IMG/VR virus record: IMGVR_UViG_3300011116_000315
Location: 1-34,625 of that record
Direction: 5' to 3' (one strand)
DNA from: a virus
Length of the DNA: 34,625 nucleotides
A program made the translations under genes and the position numbers. Shown here one piece after another: positions 6,005 to 11,322 of the stretch. The notes beneath the pieces are model-generated. The model searched no databases. It saw only the letters and a list, made by a program, of their open reading frames with translations, and was not told the origin of the DNA. Position 1 is the first letter of the stretch. Every line of letters starts with the position of its first letter.

Positions 6005-6103
6005 AAAAAAGCCACTTACTGCTGCGCCTAGTAGCTGTCCCCTGTTTTAACAAGGGTAGACGCATGAGTAAGTGGCCTTTCGATTGTTGACAGCTACGAC
6101 AAC
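6005..6103 (-). ncRNA. candidate pseudoknotted RNA ending in an intrinsic terminator
   Basis: Minus-strand RNA with two crossing helices. Helix 1 pairs GCCACUUACU (6076-6067) with AGUAAGUGGC (6020-6011). After a 2x2 internal loop it continues with UGCGUCUA (6064-6057) against UAGGCGCA (6030-6023), which includes one G-U pair. Helix 2 pairs GUAGCUGUC (6097-6089) with GACAGCUAC (6039-6031), all nine Watson-Crick. A small hairpin CCC(U)UGU/ACAGGG sits at 6056-6040. The order 5'-H2-H1-hairpin-H2'-H1'-3' is an H-type pseudoknot with directly stackable helices, and helix 1 is followed by six U (6010-6005). The complementary strand lacks a U-run, so the minus strand is favoured. It could be an independent small RNA, or the structured 3' end of the upstream nuclease mRNA and leader of dpdA. 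No known family was recognised. Confidence 0.6.
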
Positions 6104-6109
6104 ATCTTG

Positions 6110-6137
6110 ACTTTATCAGAAATCCACAATCTTGCAA
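6110..6137 (-). promoter_or_regulatory. possible sigma70-type promoter for the structured RNA
   Basis: On the minus strand TTGCAA (6137-6132), a 16-base spacer and TAAAGT (6115-6110), preceded by TG as an extended -10, would place the start near 6103, just before helix 2 of the structured RNA. Each hexamer departs from consensus. The -35 lies inside the end of the nuclease gene. Speculative. Confidence 0.3.
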
Positions 6138-6430
6138 GTCCATCCCGCCTTTAGCTTTCCCCATCCGTGAACAGTAATCTTCCAGCCTGCCGACAGGATC
6201 GTAGGCAAATGCTCCGACTCTTGGATCTTAGTCACTCGCGCAGCAACGTTACCTCTGCTTGTAGTCTGCACCAGTAGCGTCTCACCGGCTCTGATTGCCA
6301 GTATGTCGCCTATGCCAAATAGGTCTTGCCTGATCCTCGCATGAGGGTTCCAGCGCTCGACAATCTGGCAGAGATAGCCTTCAGATCTGAGTTTTTCCAG
6401 TGATCGTTGTGTTGGTGATTTACCGCTCAT
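6116..6430 (-). CDS. PD-(D/E)XK-like phage nuclease (resolvase-like)
   Basis: A 104-residue protein of a phage family with the pattern SPTQRSLEKLRSEGY ... VERWNPHARIRQDLFGIGDILAI ... LLVQTTS. The core beta strands carry E25, D36, D42 and QTT (55-57), consistent with a degenerate PD-(D/E)XK/VRR-type fold in which the final E-x-K is Q-x-T. Relatives are annotated as hypothetical or Holliday-junction-resolvase-like, so an active nuclease is possible but not certain. It is the first gene of the leftward early operon, divergent from the recombination genes, and ends immediately before the pseudoknot-like RNA. Start ATG 6430; its Shine-Dalgarno is weak. Confidence 0.65.
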   Translation of the reverse strand: MSGKSPTQRSLEKLRSEGYLCQIVERWNPHARIRQDLFGIGDILAIRAGETLLVQTTSRGNVAARVTKIQESEHLPTILSAGWKITVHGWGKLKAGWTCKIVDF

Positions 6431-6517
6431 CTGCTGGCTGCTGCCTTTCGTCTGCTTGTGTGCATAAGTCTAAGATACCTGTTCTATAGTGAAGTTTCTT
6501 ACTTAACGGAGTTTTAC
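6431..6517 (+). promoter_or_regulatory. divergent early control region
   Basis: 87 bases separating the leftward and rightward early operons, so both promoters are expected here. TATAGT (6485-6490) is a candidate rightward -10, but no good -35 is visible. Just downstream AAGT-TTCTT-ACTT (6492-6504) is a small inverted repeat that could be an operator. No repressor gene was identified. Confidence 0.4.
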
Positions 6518-6595
6518 ATGAGGAAAATTGAATGGATGGCTTTCGTAGCGTTAGGGATGTTTTACGGGTTCCTGCTGTTCCTGTTCGTGAGGTAA
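6518..6595 (+). CDS. 25-residue single-span membrane peptide
   Basis: ATG at 6518 with GGAG seven bases upstream encodes MRKIEWMAFVALGMFYGFLLF and four further residues. After a charged N-terminus (RKIE) almost the whole peptide is one hydrophobic membrane segment. It is the first rightward gene and ends two bases before the annealing-protein start. Short early membrane peptides occur in many phages; function unknown. Confidence 0.55.
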   Translation: MRKIEWMAFVALGMFYGFLLFLFVR

Positions 6596-6597
6596 CC

Positions 6598-7131
6598 ATG
6601 AAATTCGCAGAGCTAAACAAGATCAACGTAAAAGACAAGATAGAAAAGAAAAATGGTCTTAACTATCTTAGTTGGGCGTGGGCTGTAGAACAGCTTTTGC
6701 TGAACGATCCGTCTGCAACCTGGGAGTACAAGCCTTATCAAATGTGGGGCGATACGGTCATGGTGTTTTGCTCAGTTAAAGCCTTTGGCGTGGAGCGTAC
6801 AGCTCAGCTTCCCGTCATGGATTACAAAAACAAAGCGATTGCAAACCCTGATTCGTTTGCAGTAAATACAGCCATGCAACGCTGCTTAGCAAAAGCTATC
6901 GCATTACACGGCATCGGCCTTTACATCTATGCTGGCGAGGATCTTCCTAGCTCGGAATCATCAGAATCGCCAGAATTCACTGAGAAGCTGATGCTGATTG
7001 CTGAAGCCACCAAAGAGACACTAAAAGAAGTGTACGAAGCCATTTATTCGGAATACAAAGATTATCCTAGCCTGCAAAAGGAAATCATCAAAGTAAAAGA
7101 TCAACGTAAAACTGCATTGGGGATCAAATAA
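6598..7131 (+). CDS. single-strand annealing protein, DUF1071/Sak3 type
   Basis: A 177-residue protein starting MKFAELNKINVKDKIEKKNG with the family signature LNYLSWAWAVEQLLLNDPSATWEY (residues about 21-44), followed by VKAFG and AVNTAMQRCLAKAIALHGIGLYIYAGEDLP (about 101-130). DUF1071/Sak3 proteins anneal complementary single strands in phage recombination. Pairing with the YqaJ-type exonuclease and SSB downstream is the classical phage recombination module. The frame is open upstream to 6532, but ATG 6598 has GAGG upstream and follows the 25-residue peptide. The next gene overlaps its stop by one base (TAATG). Confidence 0.85.
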   Translation: MKFAELNKINVKDKIEKKNGLNYLSWAWAVEQLLLNDPSATWEYKPYQMWGDTVMVFCSVKAFGVERTAQLPVMDYKNKAIANPDSFAVNTAMQRCLAKAIALHGIGLYIYAGEDLPSSESSESPEFTEKLMLIAEATKETLKEVYEAIYSEYKDYPSLQKEIIKVKDQRKTALGIK

Positions 7132-7289
7132 TGATTGAGATTATGTCTAATGAGCTTCGCCGCCTTTACGAAGTTACAAACGAAATGGTTGATGTTTTGC
7201 AAGCAGTATTGCCTTTGATAAAAGATCAAACATTGCGCGATCAGATCGAAACGGCAATTTACAAAGCTACCGAGCATGAGCCCCAATAA
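7131..7289 (+). CDS. small helical protein of unknown function
   Basis: A 52-residue ORF starting MIEIMSNELRRLYEVTNEMV. Its ATG overlaps the stop of the annealing-protein gene (TAATG), so it is translationally coupled. Its 3' end overlaps the next gene by 14 bases. Predicted helical. No family recognised. Confidence 0.6.
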   Translation: MIEIMSNELRRLYEVTNEMVDVLQAVLPLIKDQTLRDQIETAIYKATEHEPQ

Positions 7290-7590
7290 AGCAGTTGAAT
7301 TTATCTACAAGCACTCTGAGCTGATCGCTAAGGCAAAAGCAGAGCGCGTTTATCTTGAGGAATTTCGCAAGGTAAAGAAAGCCCTGCTTATGCAAGACAT
7401 GGAAGGATCAGTTGCAGCCCAAGAGCGTGACGCTTACGCTCATGAGGATTACCAGGAGCTTCTAAAAGAGCTTAAAAAAGCCGTAGAGCAAGAAGAAGCT
7501 CTTAGATGGAAGATGATTTCAGCCCAAGCCCATATTGAGGTCTGGAGGTCTCAGGAAGCATCCAACAGAGCGGAGATGAAACTTGTATAG
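7276..7590 (+). CDS. conserved phage protein of the recombination cassette, function unknown
   Basis: A 104-residue, highly charged helical protein. Its pattern AKAKAERVYLEEFRKVKKALLM ... AAQERDAYAHEDYQELLKELK ... LRWKM ... EVWRSQEASNRAE recurs in phages next to SSB and annealing-protein genes. Two long helices suggest a coiled coil. A structural or recombination-associated role is guessed from genomic neighbours only. It ends in TAG at 7590; the next gene starts at a TTG within its last codons. Confidence 0.7.
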   Translation: MSPNKAVEFIYKHSELIAKAKAERVYLEEFRKVKKALLMQDMEGSVAAQERDAYAHEDYQELLKELKKAVEQEEALRWKMISAQAHIEVWRSQEASNRAEMKLV

Positions 7591-7879
7591 GAATCAGAAA
7601 TTATTGGAAACCGTTCGCGAGTTTGAGTGTGTTTTGTGCGGCGCGGAAGATGGCACCGTCGTGGCCGCGCACAGCAACCAACTTAGGGACGGGAAAGGTA
7701 AAGGGATAAAGGCAAGTGATGCTGCCATTGCTGCTTTGTGTTATTCTTGTCACTTCAAGATAGACCAAGGTAGCAAATTGTCTAAAAATGAGCGTTTAGA
7801 TCTTTGGGAGCTTGCTCATAGAAAAACAATGCGCCTCTTAATTGAAAGGGGATTTTTAATTGTCAACCGTAATTTGTAA
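7583..7879 (+). CDS. YbcO/DUF1364-like nuclease
   Basis: A 98-residue protein with CVLCGAEDGTVVAAHSNQLRDGKGKGIKASD (residues about 16-46), CYSCH at about 53-57 and IDQGSKLSKNERLDLWELAHRKT. This is the DUF1364 family typified by lambdoid YbcO, a small metal-dependent HNH-type structure-specific nuclease thought to act in phage recombination in place of NinG or Rap. The two Cys pairs and the AAHSNQ histidine form the metal and catalytic site. The start is TTG at 7583, overlapping the previous stop. Confidence 0.82.
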   Translation: MYRNQKLLETVREFECVLCGAEDGTVVAAHSNQLRDGKGKGIKASDAAIAALCYSCHFKIDQGSKLSKNERLDLWELAHRKTMRLLIERGFLIVNRNL

Positions 7880-8555
7880 GTTTTGCAAAACAAATATTGA
7901 AGTGCCGCCATCCAGAATATGGAGAACACATTTTTGCTCAAACGCATGTAGATCACAACATAAATCGGTTTTATTAAAAACACGATCTAAAACTTGCAAG
8001 GTTTGCCAAACTTTATTTACGCCTAGAAAACAACAATTAGATGCCGGTCATGGAATTTATTGCTCAAATTCCTGTAAAAACTCAGTCAAACCTAAAATGT
8101 GCAATGCCGAATCTAGAGCGAAAGCCCTTCAAACATACTTAAATAATTTAAGGCAAGGATTGATAAAACACAAAACCGGAATAGATCATCCCAGATGGAA
8201 AGGCGGTGATATTGCAGCTAGAGAAAGAAGAGTAAAAGATGGAAGATCAAAACAAAGCATAGCTAAATATAGGAAACTAAATCCCGAAAAAACAAAATTA
8301 TGGGCATTAAAACGCAGATTGCTTATGGGTAAAACCATTCCAGTCAAATACATTAAAGATAAATTACAACAACAAAATTATCTTTGCGTTTATTGCAAAA
8401 CAAACATATTTACAAAATATCATCGAGATCACATAGTTCCATTAGCCTTAGGAGGAAAAAACGAAATATCAAACATACAAATGTTATGCCAATCCTGCAA
8501 TAGCAAAAAATGGATTAAATTAAATTTTTCGTTGCATAACAGCGCAACAAATTAA
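7860..8555 (+). CDS. HNH homing endonuclease with N-terminal zinc fingers
   Basis: A 231-residue basic protein. Residues 6-85 contain three Cys-pair zinc-finger-like units (CKFCKT...FCSNACRS, CKVCQT, YCSNSCKN). A basic linker with HPRWKGG follows, and an HNH core (CVYCKTNIF...HRDHIVPLALGGKNEISNIQMLCQSCNSKK, about 173-215) ends the protein. This is a typical free-standing phage homing endonuclease. The gene is conspicuously richer in A and T than its neighbours, a sign of recent acquisition. The TTG start at 7860 overlaps the end of the YbcO-like gene by 20 bases, so the element was inserted with little disruption. A self-propagating role is inferred. Confidence 0.87.
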   Translation: MSTVICKFCKTNIEVPPSRIWRTHFCSNACRSQHKSVLLKTRSKTCKVCQTLFTPRKQQLDAGHGIYCSNSCKNSVKPKMCNAESRAKALQTYLNNLRQGLIKHKTGIDHPRWKGGDIAARERRVKDGRSKQSIAKYRKLNPEKTKLWALKRRLLMGKTIPVKYIKDKLQQQNYLCVYCKTNIFTKYHRDHIVPLALGGKNEISNIQMLCQSCNSKKWIKLNFSLHNSATN

Positions 8556-8569
8556 TAAATAGGAAAGTT

Positions 8570-8941
8570 ATGGGTTCAGTAAATAAAGCGATAGTGATTG
8601 GTAATGCCGGCAAAGATCCAGAGACGAAATACACGGATGCAGGGGTTGCGGTTTGTACTCTGGTGTTAGCAACGAAACATTCCTGGAAGCAACAAGACGG
8701 TACACGCCAGGAAAAGACAGAATGGCATCGCGTTGTCTTTTGGGGAAAGCTAGCCGAGATCGTTGATAAGTACGTTAAGAAAGGATCTCAGGTTTACGTT
8801 GAGGGCAGGATAGAAACCCGAAAATGGACAGACAAAAACGGTCACGATAAGTACACAACCGAGATCGTTGCTGACCAGATGCAAATGTTGAGCGGCAGAC
8901 CAAAAGCCGAGGTCGACAACGATGATGAGGTTCCGTTCTGA
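8570..8941 (+). CDS. ssb: single-stranded DNA-binding protein
   Basis: A 123-residue SSB. The OB-fold begins NKAIVIGNAGKDPETKYTDAGVAVCTLVLAT and contains EWHRVVFWGKLAEIVDKYVKKGSQVYVEGRIETRKWTDKNG. The tail is acidic and ends in DNDDEVPF, the bacterial-type tip that recruits repair and replication partners. Shine-Dalgarno AGGAAAG precedes ATG 8570. It works with the Sak3-type annealing protein and exonuclease. Its stop overlaps the next start (TGATG). Confidence 0.95.
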   Translation: MGSVNKAIVIGNAGKDPETKYTDAGVAVCTLVLATKHSWKQQDGTRQEKTEWHRVVFWGKLAEIVDKYVKKGSQVYVEGRIETRKWTDKNGHDKYTTEIVADQMQMLSGRPKAEVDNDDEVPF

Positions 8942-9531
8942 TGGAGCAGGGAACTGAGGAATGGAAACTCGCCCGGCTAGGTAAAGTCACGGCATCTAGG
9001 GTATCGGATGCCCGCGCTAAAGCCGGAACCGCAACGCGAGCTAATTACATTGCAGACATCATTTCAGAGCGTCTTACAGGCTCACCAATCGAGTCTTATA
9101 CGAATGCGTACATGGAGTGGGGAACGGCCAACGAACCGCTCGCAAGGGCAGCGTATGAGATCAAAACAAGCATCTGGGTAGAGCAAGTCGCTATCGTCAA
9201 TCATTCGACGATTCCAAACTTTGCAGCATCGCCTGACGGTCTCGTATGGACAGACGGTTTACTGGAAATCAAATGCCCAAAAACATCCACGCATCTTAAT
9301 TGGATGATGAAGGGAACCGTACCTTCTGAACACAAGAATCAGATGCTTGCTCAGCTTGCCTGTACCGGTAGAGAGTGGGTTGACTTTGTATCGTTTGATC
9401 CACGGTTGCCTGAGCATCTTCAGTTGTTCGTGGTTAGGTTTCAACCAGATCCCAAAGACATCAAAGATTTAGAACAAGATGTAATGACTTTTTTAACGGA
9501 AGTTGACACAATGCAAAGGAAATTAGGATGA
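8941..9531 (+). CDS. YqaJ/lambda-exo type 5'-3' recombination exonuclease
   Basis: A 196-residue protein with the YqaJ viral-recombinase architecture: GTEEWKLARLGKVTASR (residues 4-20), MEWGTANEPLARAAYE (58-73), then the PD-(D/E)XK active site SPDG (D99) and LEIKCP (E109, K111). It resects double-stranded ends for the annealing protein encoded upstream. The start overlaps the ssb stop, and its stop overlaps the next start, so the cassette is translated as a block. Length is normal for the family. Confidence 0.92.
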   Translation: MEQGTEEWKLARLGKVTASRVSDARAKAGTATRANYIADIISERLTGSPIESYTNAYMEWGTANEPLARAAYEIKTSIWVEQVAIVNHSTIPNFAASPDGLVWTDGLLEIKCPKTSTHLNWMMKGTVPSEHKNQMLAQLACTGREWVDFVSFDPRLPEHLQLFVVRFQPDPKDIKDLEQDVMTFLTEVDTMQRKLG

Positions 9532-9719
9532 GCTGGAGAGAGTTAATTGCAGAGCAAAGAACCCCCAGAACCTTCAAGCCCGTTGAGGAGATCTGGCGAC
9601 AGTACGGCTGGAAGCCGCCCTCAACCGAATGCGAAGACACCATCGAAAAACATAAAGCATTTCGAGCGTGGAGTCTCGGAGAACTGGATCTCGACCATCA
9701 AGCAGGTAACCAGCAGTGA
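9528..9719 (+). CDS. small phage protein of unknown function
   Basis: A 63-residue ORF starting MSWRELIAEQRTPRTFKPVEEIWRQYGWKPPS at an ATGA overlap with the exonuclease stop. The first 45 residues look like a genuine conserved phage N-terminus. The C-terminal part overlaps the next gene's frame and looks unconstrained. It may be an independent gene, or be joined to the next frame by a +1 shift (see findings). Confidence 0.55.
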   Translation: MSWRELIAEQRTPRTFKPVEEIWRQYGWKPPSTECEDTIEKHKAFRAWSLGELDLDHQAGNQQ

Positions 9720-9903
9720 TCGACAGGAAATTGCGGCAGCTTATGAGAAAGTTATGCCGCTGGTCGTCGAGGATTGGGCTCACTGGCTTTTATCGAAGCC
9801 TAAGACTCGGCGGCTACCGCTGATAGAGTTAATAGCAAAACATCATGGCGAGAGCGTCGGCCAAATGGTGAAAGATGCTCTTATCCGGCTAAATAAAGCA
9901 TAG
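9547..9903 (+). CDS. phage protein of unknown function, start uncertain
   Basis: A frame of 118 codons. Its second half (SDRQEIAAAYEKVMPLVVEDWAHWLLSKPKTRR and on to KDALIRLNKA) looks convincingly coding. The first half overlaps the preceding ORF for 173 bases and offers only TTG starts (9547 and another near 9583). An ATG near 9752 would leave 49 residues. The protein is helical with two tryptophans. Its 3' end runs 23 bases into the convergent endolysin gene. No family recognised. Confidence 0.5.
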   Translation: MQSKEPPEPSSPLRRSGDSTAGSRPQPNAKTPSKNIKHFERGVSENWISTIKQVTSSDRQEIAAAYEKVMPLVVEDWAHWLLSKPKTRRLPLIELIAKHHGESVGQMVKDALIRLNKA

Positions 9904-10354
9904 ACTCATCGCGCCTACGCTTTACCAATCCTGGTAATTCTTTGCCGGCGGCCTTTGTCCACATCATGAAGGCTTGCGCGGCTCCAGCATAGTCACCTCG
10001 GTTATGCCGCATTCGGATCGTCGATCTTTGAAGGTTTCCTAATCCAACATTAAACCCAAAGCTGGTGAGTGCATCAGCGCGATTAGGAGTAAGGCCAGCA
10101 GGACATAATCGGCGAACGCCAGCCTCAAATGTCTGTAGATCAGCCGCCAGAATCTCATCGACTTCTGCCATCGTGAGCGTTCGATCCCATCCGCTCGGGA
10201 TCGGTAAAGAGAGTCTCTCTTCAAACTTCACCCTTATGTGTGATGGGTCAATAACGTGGCCTACGCCGATTGTCCACAGTCTCGCTGGGCAGCGGTAAGG
10301 TCTAAGCCTTACGCCCTCGTGATGCTTGAGCATCTCAAGAGACTTACTTTGCAA
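9881..10354 (-). CDS. endolysin, GH24 phage lysozyme
   Basis: A 157-residue T4/P22-type lysozyme with the GH24 triad in its usual spacing: E13 (HHEGVRLRPY), C22 in place of Asp, and T28 (LWTIGVGH). Family features continue with DALTSFGFNVGLGNLQRSTI and MMWTKAAGKELPGLVKRR. It cleaves peptidoglycan between MurNAc and GlcNAc. The frame extends upstream to 10414, but TTG 10354 is preferred: it overlaps the holin-like gene by 11 bases and has GGAAG upstream. ATG 10333 is a possible alternative. There is no clear SAR or signal segment, so export depends on a holin. It is the last gene of the late operon. Confidence 0.92.
   Translation of the reverse strand: MQSKSLEMLKHHEGVRLRPYRCPARLWTIGVGHVIDPSHIRVKFEERLSLPIPSGWDRTLTMAEVDEILAADLQTFEAGVRRLCPAGLTPNRADALTSFGFNVGLGNLQRSTIRMRHNRGDYAGAAQAFMMWTKAAGKELPGLVKRRRDESMLYLAG
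9895..9923. terminator. weak bidirectional hairpin between convergent operons
   Basis: AAAGCATAG (9895-9903) and CTACGCTTT (9915-9923) pair with one mismatch around an 11-base loop at the convergent junction of the rightward early and leftward late transcripts. Short A and T tracts flank it, but there is no strong U-run. It may function as a weak terminator in either direction. Confidence 0.3.
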
Positions 10355-10826
10355 ATGCGCGGCTTCCAAAATGGAATGCAATGATTGCAGCCCAGATCTG
10401 CTGCGTCTCATCATCCCAAAGCTGATTCAGCATTTGATCGAACGGTACGTTCATTGTCCATGCGTACCAAAAGCCAGCAACATCCACAAAGACTAGTAGC
10501 GCAAACATGCCGTAAGTAATCACTGGTCTAACAAGGGCTCGGAGATTCTTTACCCATTGCGAAACCCCGTCACCAAGGGCTATATCGTGCGCGTAAAGCG
10601 CTTTCATCTCGTCTGCTTGAGCTTGTATCTGTACCTGTTCCGTTCGTATCTCCTCGACCCGCTGCTGAGCCAAGAAGCCTTCTTTTGCCATCTCTAGTTC
10701 GCGCTGCATTTGAAGCTGAGCAAGCTGTAATTCGTGCGCTTTGTCTTTTGAGTCTTGCCATATGTCGAGCAACCTGGGAACGCCTCCGGCCAGGAAGGAA
10801 AGAAGCGACGAAAGCAAAGTGATCAT
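10344..10826 (-). CDS. holin-like membrane protein (GTA/3TM holin type)
   Basis: A 160-residue protein. It has a short N-terminal hydrophobic segment (MITLLSSLLSFLAGGV), a long charged helix (about 25-80, Gln/Glu-rich coiled coil), then two membrane segments (ITYGMFALLVFVDVAGFWYAW and IWAAIIAFHFGS) after VKNLRALVRP. This matches the three-span holins first described in gene transfer agents (VRP..TY..F, then a C-terminal FGSRA). It is adjacent to, and coupled with, the endolysin. It would form the inner-membrane lesion that releases the lysozyme. Confidence 0.8.
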   Translation of the reverse strand: MITLLSSLLSFLAGGVPRLLDIWQDSKDKAHELQLAQLQMQRELEMAKEGFLAQQRVEEIRTEQVQIQAQADEMKALYAHDIALGDGVSQWVKNLRALVRPVITYGMFALLVFVDVAGFWYAWTMNVPFDQMLNQLWDDETQQIWAAIIAFHFGSRAFAK

Positions 10827-11092
10827 TTCTTGGTTAACCTCTCGCGCTCTTCTAAAAGCCTGACTTTTACTTGCAGCTCGTTGATATGCTGCATCAGTTG
10901 CTCTTTTTGCATCGCCCGTTTCTCTGCGCTGATCGGGCTGTCAGTCGGCACACCTTCCTTTGTGATTAGCGCCGGCATGGAACCTTCTATCTTTGTCAGC
11001 CGTGTCGAGAAGTCTGCAACCTGACCTAGCAACCAAGCTAGCGAAGCAACGATTACAGGAATGACAGCCTTGAGAACGTCTGACCAATTCAT
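10823..11092 (-). CDS. small membrane-anchored coiled-coil protein of the lysis cassette
   Basis: An 89-residue protein with one N-terminal membrane segment (VLKAVIPVIVASLAWLLGQV, residues 6-25), a polar linker and a C-terminal coiled coil (KRAMQKEQLMQHINELQVKVRLLEERE). The topology suits an i-spanin-like or auxiliary holin protein, but no matching o-spanin lipobox ORF was noticed nearby. ATGA overlaps with its neighbours tie it to the holin-like gene. Confidence 0.6.
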   Translation of the reverse strand: MNWSDVLKAVIPVIVASLAWLLGQVADFSTRLTKIEGSMPALITKEGVPTDSPISAEKRAMQKEQLMQHINELQVKVRLLEERERLTKK

Positions 11093-11322
11093 TTGTCTTG
11101 CTTATGGTCTAGCTTATCGAAGATCTTAGCGAGCATGTTTTTGATGTCGCTGATGTCTTTTTCGTAATCCGGTTTTAGAACATAGGCGTGAGGCAAGCCC
11201 TTTTCGAGGTCTCTAAGATCACGCTGTAACTCTTGCTGGGCCTCCCAAACTACCCGGAAAAACCAACCGAATGCAGCAGAGAGAACGCCGAAAGCGATAT
11301 TAAGCAGCGTTTGCGATTCCAT
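11089..11322 (-). CDS. small membrane protein, lysis cassette
   Basis: A 77-residue protein starting MESQTLLNIAFGVLSAAFGWFFRVVWEA (ATG 11322, AGGAAT upstream). One N-terminal hydrophobic helix is followed by a charged tail with YVLKPDYEKDISDIKNMLAKIFDKLDHK, a layout shared by many small phage proteins beside holins. The reading frame is open to 11472, but the upstream part lies inside the coding region of the glycosyltransferase gene. It overlaps that gene's end by 23 bases. Possibly a holin regulator; unproven. Confidence 0.65.
   Translation of the reverse strand: MESQTLLNIAFGVLSAAFGWFFRVVWEAQQELQRDLRDLEKGLPHAYVLKPDYEKDISDIKNMLAKIFDKLDHKQDK

Noticed and set aside
6005-6103. A known preQ1 riboswitch class
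   Set aside because: The sequence shows none of the conserved loop sequences I know for preQ1-I, II or III, and helix lengths are larger; only the general pseudoknot topology is comparable.
5716-6164. 124- and 128-codon frames on opposite strands over the dpdA leader
   Set aside because: Cys/Arg/Ser-rich peptides with no domain pattern and no ribosome sites; they also cover the structured RNA and cut into dpdA or the nuclease gene.
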